From Alloalcanivorax mobilis (GTDB lineage Bacteria; Pseudomonadota; Gammaproteobacteria; Pseudomonadales; Alcanivoracaceae): a DNA stretch of 64,000 bases. How positions within the stretch are numbered: position 1 is the first letter of the stretch; each line of letters starts with the position of its first letter. Made by a program: the position numbers and the translations under genes. Of this stretch, positions 34,676-42,303 are shown one piece after another. The stretch is from assembly GCF_002864685.1 (NCBI RefSeq), contig NZ_NMQZ01000008.1, positions 18,781 through 82,780 on the forward strand, in the 5' to 3' direction. The notes below the pieces were generated by a model that searched no databases, was not told the DNA's origin, and was given only the letters and a program-made list of their open reading frames with translations.

Positions 34676-36012
34676 TCGCCCTCCCAGGCACGGGGCAGAC
34701 GATCCAGCAACGGCTTGAACAGATAGCTGAGCAGCGAGCGTTCGCCGGTGCGCACGAACGCCTGCACCGGCATGCCCGCCTGCAGGCGGGCATCGCCCAG
34801 TTGGCGCAAGGCGCTGGCCGGCACGGCGATGCGGGCGCTGTAATAAGGCCGGTGATTGACCGGGTCTTCCAGGCGGTCGGCGGACACCTGCTCGACGCGG
34901 CCCTGCACCCGCGGTGTGCGGCTGCGGTTGAAGGCGGTGAACATCAGTTCCACCGGCAGGCCCGCCGCCACCGTGTCGATGCGGTCCACCGGCACCCGCG
35001 CTTCCACGCGCAGCGGCGCGTCGTCCGGCACGATTTCCATCAGCGTGTCGCCGGCGCCGACCACCGCCCCGGGGGTGTACAGCTTCAAACCCACCACCCG
35101 GCCGTCCGCCGGCGACAGCAACCGGGTGTGCGCTTCCTGGTAGCGCGCCGCCGCCAAGCGCTGCTCCTGGCGTGCCAGTTCCAGGCGTTGCTCGGCCAGC
35201 GCCTGCTCCACGTCGCGCTGCCGTTCGCGGCCCAGGCCATCCAGTTCCGCGCGCAGTTCGCCGAGCCGGCTTTGCGCGGTGCGCGCCGCCGATTCGCTGG
35301 CGGCCCGCTCGCCAATCAGCGCGGCGCGGCTTTCGCCCAGCTCCAGCAGACGGTTGCGCGGCACGTAGTTGTGCTCCGCCAGCGGCCGCAGCGCCGCCAG
35401 CCGCTCATCCAGCAACGCCAGCCGCCGGTTCTGCGCGACCACCCGGGCACGGTGCCCGGCCAACGTCGCCTGCACCCCGGCCAGGCTCTCGCGCAGCGCC
35501 TCCTTCCGGGCGTTCAGGGCCAGTGCCCGGCTCTCCAGAAGCTGGCTTTGCAAGGCCAGCGCCGCCGCCAGTGCCGGATCGTCGCGGGCCGCCGCTTGCA
35601 GCGCGGGCTCGGCATTCAGCGTACCGGCGCCACTCCGTTCCGCCTGCAAACGCGCCACCGTGGCGGCGGCCATGGCACGGTGGGCCTGGGCGGCTTGCCG
35701 CTCGGCGCTGGCCATGTCGGTATCCAGCTCCACCAGCACCTGACCGCGCCGCACCTGATCGCCTTCGTCCACCCGCACTTGTGCCACCACTCCGGCGGCG
35801 GGCGGCTGCACCGTCTGCCGGTGGCCGGTGACCATCACCGTGCCTTCCAGGGCCACGCCGGCGTCCAGCGGCGCCAGCGCCGCCCACAGCAGAAAGCCGC
35901 CCAGGCCGGCGGCCAACAGCCACCAGCCAACCCGTGCCGCCGGCACCCGGCTGCGCCGGGTGCGTGGCCTGCTGGCGGGCACCGGCAGGTCGATGGGTAA
36001 CCGTGCGTTCAT
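34672..36012 (-). CDS. hasE: Type I secretion membrane-fusion protein (HlyD family)
   Basis: A 446-residue periplasmic adaptor: a basic N-terminus, one membrane helix (WWLLAAGLGGFLLWAALAPL, about residues 28-47), a lipoyl-like strand region (GTVMVTGHRQTVQPPAAGVV), a long coiled coil (about 100-290) and a C-terminal beta domain typical of PrtE/AprE/HasE. The start at MNARLP overlaps the hasD stop (ATGA). It links the inner-membrane ATPase HasD to HasF. Confidence 0.92.
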   Translation of the reverse strand: MNARLPIDLPVPASRPRTRRSRVPAARVGWWLLAAGLGGFLLWAALAPLDAGVALEGTVMVTGHRQTVQPPAAGVVAQVRVDEGDQVRRGQVLVELDTDMASAERQAAQAHRAMAAATVARLQAERSGAGTLNAEPALQAAARDDPALAAALALQSQLLESRALALNARKEALRESLAGVQATLAGHRARVVAQNRRLALLDERLAALRPLAEHNYVPRNRLLELGESRAALIGERAASESAARTAQSRLGELRAELDGLGRERQRDVEQALAEQRLELARQEQRLAAARYQEAHTRLLSPADGRVVGLKLYTPGAVVGAGDTLMEIVPDDAPLRVEARVPVDRIDTVAAGLPVELMFTAFNRSRTPRVQGRVEQVSADRLEDPVNHRPYYSARIAVPASALRQLGDARLQAGMPVQAFVRTGERSLLSYLFKPLLDRLPRAWEGE

Positions 36013-37751
36013 TGCCCGGCCCCCCAATGACCGACCCGGTAAGCGCCGGGCGCCGACGCCGGAGCGGCCGGGCCACGCGCGGCGCGCAGGCTTTCCAGCA
36101 CTTTCTGGGTGGGTCCGAACGCCTGCGCCACGCCGCCCTTGAGCGCCAGCAGTTTGTCGGTGCAGGCCAGCACCCCGGCGCGGTGGGTGATCAGCACCAC
36201 ACTGCGGCCGCGCGCCTTGAGCCCGCGCAATGTCGCCGCCAGCGCCGCTTCGCCGCGCTCGTCAAGATTGGCGTTGGGTTCATCCAGCACCAGCAGCACC
36301 GGCTCGCCATAGAGCGCCCGGGCCAGCCCGATGCGCTGCTTCTGGCCTCCGGACAGCCCGGCGCCGCCGTCGCCCAGCACGGTGTCGTAACCCCGCGGCA
36401 AACGCAGGATCAGATCGTGCACACCGGCCTCGGTGGCGGCCGCCACCACCCGCTCGGATTCCACCGGGCCGAAGCGGGCGATGTTCTCGGCCACGGTACC
36501 GGAGAACAGCGCCACCTCTTGAGGCAAATAGCCCAGCCACGGGCCCAAGCGCTGGCGATCCCAGCCGTGCAGATCGGCGCCGTCCAGGCGCACCTTGCCG
36601 GCGCGGGCCGGCCACACGCCGACCAGCGCCCGCGCCAGGGACGATTTGCCCGAGCCGGATTCACCGACCACGCCGAGGATCTCCCCGGCCGCCAGGTTGA
36701 ACGACAGGTTCACCAGGGTGACGCGCTGACCGCCGGGCGGCGCCAGCGACAGCCCCTCGACGCTGAGCGCGCCGCTCGGCGCCGGCAGCGCCAGCCCGGC
36801 CGCGCGTGGCGGGTAAGCGCCAAGCAGCAGACACAGGCGCTGATGGGCCAGGCGGGTGCCGGTCCATTGCCGCCAGACGCCCACCACCTGCTCCACCGGC
36901 GCCAGCATGCGGCCAATCAGGATCGAACCGGCGATCATCATGCCCGGGGTCAAATCGCCCTGAATCGCCAGCCAGGCACCGCCACCCAGCATCAGCGATT
37001 GCAGGGCGATGCGCAGGGTGCGCGTGAGCGCGGTAATCAGCGCGGCGCGTTCGCTGGCCAGGTGTTGTTGGTCCACGGCCTCGCCGTGGGGCTCGGCCCA
37101 GCGGCCGCGCACCCGGGTCAGCATCCCCATCGCCTGGATCGTTTCCGCCTGGCGGATCTGATCGCCGGCCAGCTTGCCGGCCTGGGCGTTGAGCAGGCCG
37201 GATTGGCGCAACGGCTGCCGCGACCAGCGCTCGTTGACCAGCGCCAGCGCCAGCAGCAGCAAGGCGCCGACCAGCGCCAGCGCACCCAGCAACGGGTGAA
37301 ACAGGAACAGCACCAGCAGGTACAGCGGCGCCCAGGGCGCGTCGAAAAAGGCAAAGATGGCGTTGCCGGTAAGAAACTGGCGCACCTGGTTCAGATCGCT
37401 GACCGCCTGGGAGGCGGGGTTGGCGCCGCCGCCCAGTTGCCGGTCGAAACCGGCGTCATAGACGCGCGCCGCCAGGCGCCGATCCAGAGCGTCGCCGAGG
37501 CGGATCACCAGCAGCCCGCGCAACCACTCCAACGCGCCCATCAGCGCATACAGGCCGAGCACCAGCACCGTCAGCATCAACAGGGTGTCACCGTTGCCCG
37601 AGGCCAGCACCCGGTCGTAGACCTGCAGCATGTACAGCGCCGGCAGCAGCATCAGAATATTGATGGCGGCGCTGAACGCGGCCACCGACGCCAGCAGGCC
37701 GCGCTGTTCGGTGAGCGCGGCGCGCACCTCGTCCACCGGGGCGGCGCTCAT
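36009..37751 (-). CDS. hasD: Type I secretion ABC ATPase/permease
   Basis: A 580-residue PrtD/AprD/HasD-type exporter with about six membrane segments in the N-terminal half (for example INILMLLPALYMLQVYDRV) and a C-terminal ATPase with Walker A GESGSGKSS, signature LSGGQKQRIGLARAL and Walker B LLVLDEPNANLD. No N-terminal peptidase or CLD domain is present, which fits carriers of proteins with an uncleaved C-terminal signal, such as HasA. The ATG overlaps the stop of the GloVer-repeat gene by 4 bp. Confidence 0.94.
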   Translation of the reverse strand: MSAAPVDEVRAALTEQRGLLASVAAFSAAINILMLLPALYMLQVYDRVLASGNGDTLLMLTVLVLGLYALMGALEWLRGLLVIRLGDALDRRLAARVYDAGFDRQLGGGANPASQAVSDLNQVRQFLTGNAIFAFFDAPWAPLYLLVLFLFHPLLGALALVGALLLLALALVNERWSRQPLRQSGLLNAQAGKLAGDQIRQAETIQAMGMLTRVRGRWAEPHGEAVDQQHLASERAALITALTRTLRIALQSLMLGGGAWLAIQGDLTPGMMIAGSILIGRMLAPVEQVVGVWRQWTGTRLAHQRLCLLLGAYPPRAAGLALPAPSGALSVEGLSLAPPGGQRVTLVNLSFNLAAGEILGVVGESGSGKSSLARALVGVWPARAGKVRLDGADLHGWDRQRLGPWLGYLPQEVALFSGTVAENIARFGPVESERVVAAATEAGVHDLILRLPRGYDTVLGDGGAGLSGGQKQRIGLARALYGEPVLLVLDEPNANLDERGEAALAATLRGLKARGRSVVLITHRAGVLACTDKLLALKGGVAQAFGPTQKVLESLRAARGPAAPASAPGAYRVGHWGAGQ

Positions 37752-39634
37752 GAGCGGCCCCGCCGACGCCCCAGTAACAACGCCAGCCCGGCCAACAGCA
37801 GCGGGCCCAGGCCTCCACCACTGCCATTGCCGTACTCAACGCTATTGCCGTCCTTGTCGCGATCCAGGCCGCCCACGCCCAGGGTGACCGAGCCCGCCAC
37901 CTGGCCGCCGGTAAGCGCGTTCTCACAGGTCAGGGTGTAGTGGTAGATGTCCGCCTCCGGCGGGCTCACCGTCAGCTCACCGGCGGCGGCACGGGCGCCG
38001 CTCCAGCCATCACCCTGATAGCCGCCACTGCCCACGCAGTTCAAGGCATTCTGGGTGGTCCAGATCACCGTGGCGCTCTCGCCCTTCTCGATCTCCACCG
38101 GGGTGGTGGTCACCGTGACCCGGGCGCGCGGCGCGCTCGGGTCCAGGTTGACCTGGAACACCGCGCCCTGACCTTTCTGCTCCTTGCCCGCCTGGTTGAT
38201 ATAGCGCTCACCACCGTTGGAGTTGGCGCCATAGAGCTGGCCGTCGTTCCCCGCCGTCACGCCCACCGGGAAAGCACCGTCCACTTCGCTGACAAAGCTG
38301 TGCAGGAACTCGAAGCCGTTTTCCACCACGGTGCCGTCTTGCACCTCAATCGCTTGCGGGTCGATGCGATAAAGGGTGCCCCCGTAAGCACGCGCCGGGG
38401 TGCCCGGCGCCGCCGGATCATAGTCCGCCGATTGCGGCACGCCGCTTTGCCCACCGCTGTAGGTGGTGCCGTAGATCAACCCATCGGCGCCCACCGCCAG
38501 CGGCCCGCGCGGCAATACGCCGTCGTCGCCGGAGAAGCGGTGCACCAGGGTAAAGTCGCTGCCATCCGGGCGTACCCGATAGACCGCGCCGTAGAGAATC
38601 CCGCCGTCGTAGTACGGCGGCGGCCCGAGATAGCGTTCGGGATGGGAGGTCGCTTCCAGCCGGCCCCCGCATAACGGCAGGACCATTCTGTACTGGGAAT
38701 GATTGGGATCGTCCGATATTCCCTTGGCGTTGCAGTTGGCCACCGAGGTGGTGCCGTACAGATACCCATCCGGGCCCAGCACCAGCCAGGCCAGCAATTC
38801 GTCGGCATTCGTAAAGTAACAACGAATGGCGGTGCAATAGGTCCAGGGCAGCTCACCTTGGGCCAGCGTGAAGGTGTGCACGATCTCGAAGCTGTCCGGT
38901 TGTCGCGGGTCGAGCCGGTACAGGGCCCCGGTGGGGGTATCCGGCGCCGACGGCGTGCCGGCCATATAGGGGATGCCACGCTGGTAGGCGATCAGGCCGT
39001 AAAGCAGACCATCGTCGCCGGCGATCAGGCCATTCAGGTGCTGCGGGAACGCGGACAGATCCGCGGAAAACGTGTGCACGATGCGTGGAGACGCCTGGGC
39101 ATCGTCCAGATCCAGAGCGAACAGTTGGCCTTGGCCCTGCGGGGTCCGGTCCAGGCCATACAGGGTGCGGCCCTGAATCAGCAGCACGCCATTGGGTTGA
39201 TTCAGATCGGCGATCTTTTCCGCGAAGGCGCCATCGGATTCGGCGCGGTAGAGCAAACCGGGTCCACGGCTCAATGCGCTTGTCACCAGGCCGACACCAT
39301 AGAAACGCCCGCTCTCGGGATCGTGCACCAGCGGGCCGCTGCTAGCCAGACCACTGCCAAATTCCGGAAAAGCGTCTCTGAAATCCGTTGGAGCCTGGTA
39401 TTGTGCCGGGTAGGTCGGCAACAGGAACAGCCCGACGCGGGTGGCGCCATGGATCTGCTCCCCCACCACGATGGGCGGCGCCATCGGGGTGGTGGCCGGC
39501 GGCCAGGTGGTGTCGCCGCTGCTGCCACGAAAGGTGGTCAGGTTGAGCACCTCCATCGCTTCGCTGGCGGCAAGCGTGGGCGGCAGGGCAAACAGCAACA
39601 CGGCGGCAAGCGCGCGGGCAACGACCAAGGGCAT
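37748..39634 (-). CDS. GloVer-repeat exported protein with GlyGly-CTERM-like anchor (first copy)
   Basis: A 628-residue protein from the ATG at 39634, which has GGAG ahead of it. A signal peptide (VVARALAAVLLFALPPTLAAS) is followed by about six to eight tandem units of the form LYGTTY...GxLYRxxPxGxDFxxVHxF (GloVer/TIGR03803 repeats), which resemble beta-propeller blades. Residues about 500-590 look like an Ig-like domain (KGESATVIWTTQNALNCVG with a probable disulfide to LTCE). The tail GSGGGLGPLLLAGLALLL then Arg-rich residues is a GlyGly-CTERM-like sorting signal, normally removed by rhombosortase. It lies between hasA and hasD and overlaps hasD, so it is part of the heme locus; role unknown. 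Confidence 0.85.
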   Translation of the reverse strand: MPLVVARALAAVLLFALPPTLAASEAMEVLNLTTFRGSSGDTTWPPATTPMAPPIVVGEQIHGATRVGLFLLPTYPAQYQAPTDFRDAFPEFGSGLASSGPLVHDPESGRFYGVGLVTSALSRGPGLLYRAESDGAFAEKIADLNQPNGVLLIQGRTLYGLDRTPQGQGQLFALDLDDAQASPRIVHTFSADLSAFPQHLNGLIAGDDGLLYGLIAYQRGIPYMAGTPSAPDTPTGALYRLDPRQPDSFEIVHTFTLAQGELPWTYCTAIRCYFTNADELLAWLVLGPDGYLYGTTSVANCNAKGISDDPNHSQYRMVLPLCGGRLEATSHPERYLGPPPYYDGGILYGAVYRVRPDGSDFTLVHRFSGDDGVLPRGPLAVGADGLIYGTTYSGGQSGVPQSADYDPAAPGTPARAYGGTLYRIDPQAIEVQDGTVVENGFEFLHSFVSEVDGAFPVGVTAGNDGQLYGANSNGGERYINQAGKEQKGQGAVFQVNLDPSAPRARVTVTTTPVEIEKGESATVIWTTQNALNCVGSGGYQGDGWSGARAAAGELTVSPPEADIYHYTLTCENALTGGQVAGSVTLGVGGLDRDKDGNSVEYGNGSGGGLGPLLLAGLALLLGRRRGRS

Positions 39635-39665
39635 GACGTTCTCCATAATCCAAAAGCCATAACGC

Positions 39666-39694
39666 AAAAATCGCCCGCCGCGCATACGCGGCGG
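39666..39694 (-). terminator. Terminator/attenuator just after hasA
   Basis: On the minus strand CCGCCGCG, a four-base loop and CGCGGCGG form a perfect stem, followed after GGCGA by TTTTT. It lies 23 bases beyond the hasA stop and before the downstream genes, so it should make hasA mRNA more abundant than the exporter mRNA, as is known for hemophore operons. Confidence 0.82.
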
Positions 39695-39716
39695 ACGAAA
39701 GACGGGCCAGGGGCGA

Positions 39717-40394
39717 TCAGGCCGCCAGTTCCAGTTCCGCCTGGCTCGATTCCACCACGCCAGCCAGGCTGGTCAGGGTGACTTCGCTGTAGCCGGCGTC
39801 GTCCAGCACCGCCCACAACGCGGAGGCATCGCCGTCCTTGAGACCGTTGATGATGTTGTGGGTGTCGTTGTCGCCGTCGTTGCGGTCGATCACATCGCCG
39901 TTGGCGTCCAGGCCACCGTTCAGGCCGATGGTGTCCAGACCATCGATGGTCACCAGCTCTTCGGTGAAGTAGAACTCGCCGTTGGCGTCCTGGCTCAGGC
40001 CGCTGCCGAAGGTGATGGAACCGATCTCGCCGTACAGCGTATGGGTGGGGCCGGCGAAGAAGGTGTAGTTCAGGTACTCACCGCTGGCCGCCTGCACGAT
40101 AAAGCCCAGGTCCAGGCTAGAGGCCTCGCCCTCGGAGGCGTACTGGGTGCCGGAGAAAGTGCCAAAGGCGCCCCACATGCCGAGGTCCACTTCCGGGTTG
40201 GGGTCCTCGGCGCCGGCGAAGGCGCCCGGGTTGGCGCTGTGATCGGCGATCTCGAAGTGGTTGTTGTAGAAGGGGAGAAAACCGTCTTCGTTCACGAAAC
40301 CGGTTTCCAGTTCGTTGTCAGTGTAAAGGCCATCAGATGCATTCCAGTCACTGTAGTTATCGAAAGTGGCTGAATAGGTCACGGTAATGCTCAT
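39717..40394 (-). CDS. hasA: Hemophore HasA
   Basis: Secreted heme-binding protein of 225 residues that captures heme and delivers it to HasR. The family core YTFFAGPTHTLYGE holds the heme ligand Tyr110 and its partner His118, at the spacing of Tyr75 and His83 in known HasA. The other ligand (His32 in Serratia) could be His46 or His52 here, because the N-terminal part is longer by about 30 residues than in Serratia or Pseudomonas. There is no signal peptide; the C-terminus ends ELELAA, like the ELLAA type I secretion signal. The ATG is preceded by GGAGATTCACC. Flanking genes encode the exporter and receptor. Confidence 0.93.
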   Translation of the reverse strand: MSITVTYSATFDNYSDWNASDGLYTDNELETGFVNEDGFLPFYNNHFEIADHSANPGAFAGAEDPNPEVDLGMWGAFGTFSGTQYASEGEASSLDLGFIVQAASGEYLNYTFFAGPTHTLYGEIGSITFGSGLSQDANGEFYFTEELVTIDGLDTIGLNGGLDANGDVIDRNDGDNDTHNIINGLKDGDASALWAVLDDAGYSEVTLTSLAGVVESSQAELELAA

Positions 40395-40422
40395 GGTGAA
40401 TCTCCTTACTGAGTCATTGGAA

Positions 40423-40479
40423 GGCGGCGTGCCGTCCTGGCGACGCCGCCGATGGAGCCGGCACCGGTGACCCGGTGCC
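40423..40479 (-). other. Two GC-rich leader hairpins upstream of hasA
   Basis: GGCGGCGT and ACGCCGCC (40423-40430, 40443-40450) and GGCACCGG with CCGGTGCC around a TGAC loop (40460-40479) are exact inverted repeats 15-20 bases upstream of the hasA ribosome binding site. They could protect the mRNA 5' end or end readthrough from the gene upstream. No T-run follows either stem. Confidence 0.6.
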
Positions 40480-40539
40480 GTGACTGACCGGCGTTCCCTG
40501 CCGGCCCTCTCCGAGGCTGGCCCTGGCTGGCGTTCGGAC

Positions 40540-40597
40540 GATCGTTACTGTCGTTGCTCTCGTTGCCGTCGTTGCGCTCGTTGCCGTCGTCGCCCGT
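40540..40597. repeat. 9-bp tandem repeat (TCGTTGCCG-like)
   Basis: About six imperfect 9-bp units: TCGTTACTG, TCGTTGCTC, TCGTTGCCG, TCGTTGCGC, TCGTTGCCG, TCGTCGCCC, ending at the stop of the second GloVer-repeat gene. Its period differs from the 7-bp arrays seen elsewhere. Confidence 0.65.
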
Positions 40598-42280
40598 TCA
40601 GGCGGTACGGCGGCCGAGCAGCGCCGCCAGCGCCAGCAGCATCAGGTAGTGGACGCTGCCGCCACCGCCACCGCCGCCACTTTCTTCCCCGCCTTCACTG
40701 CCACTGGCGTTCACTGTGACGGTGGCGCTGGCGGACACGGTTTCGCTGTCGCCGTCCACGCAGGTCAGGGTGTAGGTGAACTCGCCGGCCACGTCCGGGG
40801 TCAGGGTTTCGCTGCCTTGCAATGCCTTGTTGCCGCCCCATTCGCCCTCGCCCACGCACTGGTCGGCGCCGCTGACGCTCCAGGTCAGGATGGTGCTTTC
40901 GCCTTCGGTCAGCGTGGTCGGTTGCGCCTGGATATCGATGTTGGCCGCCACCGGCGGTGCCACATCCAGGGCATAGACGGTGCCGCTACCAGTGGCGCTG
41001 CTTGAAGACACCGTGTCCCCGGGGGCGCCGCCGGCGTTGGTGGCGCCATAGAGCGTCTGGATGCCGTCGTTCACCGGCCCGGCGCTCAGGCCATTGGGGA
41101 AGGCGCCGTCGCTTTCCACATCGAACAGATGCAGCAGCTCATAGCCGTCGTCGGCGCGGTCATCGGCGGCGCCGATGCGAATGCGATAAAGCGCGCCAGC
41201 CCCGCCGGCGCTGGTGCGCCGGGTGGTGCCGTACACATGGCCGTCCTCGGCCAGTACCAGCGGCCCCCAGGGGGTCTGGCCGTCTTCGCCGTCGCCGAAG
41301 CGGTGCAGCACGGTGAAGCTGTCTTCATCGTCCAGGTGGTAGCGCCACACGCCCAGGGTGGTGGTGCCGTACAGCCAGTCACCGTCGTGCACCAGCGCCT
41401 GCTGGCCGGAGTCGTTGCCCTTGATTTCGCCCTCGGCGTTTTTCGCGAAGGTGTGCAGCACCGTCACCGGCGTGGCGCCCTCGCCCACCGCCTGGGAGAG
41501 GTCGACGCTGAACAGGGTGCCGGCGGTTTCGTCGCCTTCCGGTACCGCGGACTCGTCCCCCGCCCCGGCGGATTGGTCGCGCACGTTGATGCCGTAAAGC
41601 ATATCGGCGTCGTCATCCACCGCCAGCGCCACCGGGTACTGGCCTTTCAGATAAACGGTCTGTGGGTTGCCACTGCCCTGCACATAGTCCGGTAACTGGA
41701 AATCCACCAGCCAGGTCAGCGCGCCAGCGGCGTCGAGCCGGAACAGGCCGTTGCCGGCACGGCCGGAACCGCCACCGAAATAGACATTGTCGTCGGCGTC
41801 CACGGCGAACAGGCCGCGCGGCTTGAACGCGTCTTCCGAGCCATCCGGCGGCGTGCCGGCCAGTGCGTTTGACGGCACGCCCCCGGCTGCCCAGCGAAAC
41901 ATTCCCGGCGCCCCCAGAAAGGGGGTTGAGCCCACATAAGCCTGCCCCTGGCTGTCCACCACCAGACCGGTTCTCAGCCCCAGACCACCCGCCTCGGCGA
42001 ACGCGGCGGCCTGATATTCACTGCCTTGCGCATCACGCAACTGATAATAGGCCCCGGACGTGGCGGCACCGCCCAACGGGGTCACACCCAGCAGAGCGCC
42101 CTCCCCGGGGCGGTACACCGGTGGCAGATGCGGATTGGCGCCGGCGCCGGCACTGGCGGCGTCAAAACGATGCAGCACCCGGGGCGTGAGGTCGGCCAGC
42201 GCCGGGGCGCCGGCCATCAACAGTGCCAGGCCCAGGCCAAACAGCCGCGCCGGGGCACCAGGGAAGAGAGAACGGTTCAT
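40598..42280 (-). CDS. GloVer-repeat exported protein with GlyGly-CTERM-like anchor (second copy)
   Basis: A 560-residue paralogue of the gene at 37748-39634. The ATG at 42280 follows AGGAGCATGGC and gives a signal peptide (ARLFGLGLALLMAGAPALA). Four or more GloVer units follow (for example GDWLYGTTTLGVWRYHLDD and EDGHVYGTTRRTSAGG), then an Ig-like domain with two cysteines (ADQCVGEGE and LTCVDGD) and a tail of GGEESGGGGGGGSVHYLMLL (then LALAALLGRRTA), again GlyGly-CTERM-like. It sits between hasR and hasA. Such proteins are not part of described has operons, so a surface role in heme capture or hemophore docking is inference only. Confidence 0.84.
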   Translation of the reverse strand: MNRSLFPGAPARLFGLGLALLMAGAPALADLTPRVLHRFDAASAGAGANPHLPPVYRPGEGALLGVTPLGGAATSGAYYQLRDAQGSEYQAAAFAEAGGLGLRTGLVVDSQGQAYVGSTPFLGAPGMFRWAAGGVPSNALAGTPPDGSEDAFKPRGLFAVDADDNVYFGGGSGRAGNGLFRLDAAGALTWLVDFQLPDYVQGSGNPQTVYLKGQYPVALAVDDDADMLYGINVRDQSAGAGDESAVPEGDETAGTLFSVDLSQAVGEGATPVTVLHTFAKNAEGEIKGNDSGQQALVHDGDWLYGTTTLGVWRYHLDDEDSFTVLHRFGDGEDGQTPWGPLVLAEDGHVYGTTRRTSAGGAGALYRIRIGAADDRADDGYELLHLFDVESDGAFPNGLSAGPVNDGIQTLYGATNAGGAPGDTVSSSSATGSGTVYALDVAPPVAANIDIQAQPTTLTEGESTILTWSVSGADQCVGEGEWGGNKALQGSETLTPDVAGEFTYTLTCVDGDSETVSASATVTVNASGSEGGEESGGGGGGGSVHYLMLLALAALLGRRTA

Positions 42281-42303
42281 GCCATGCTCCTGAAAAAGAA
42301 AAA

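Noticed and set aside
33386..36000. Long plus-strand frames opposite hasF and hasE.
   Set aside because: They are shadows of the exporter genes, Gln/Ala/Arg-rich, with no start signal.
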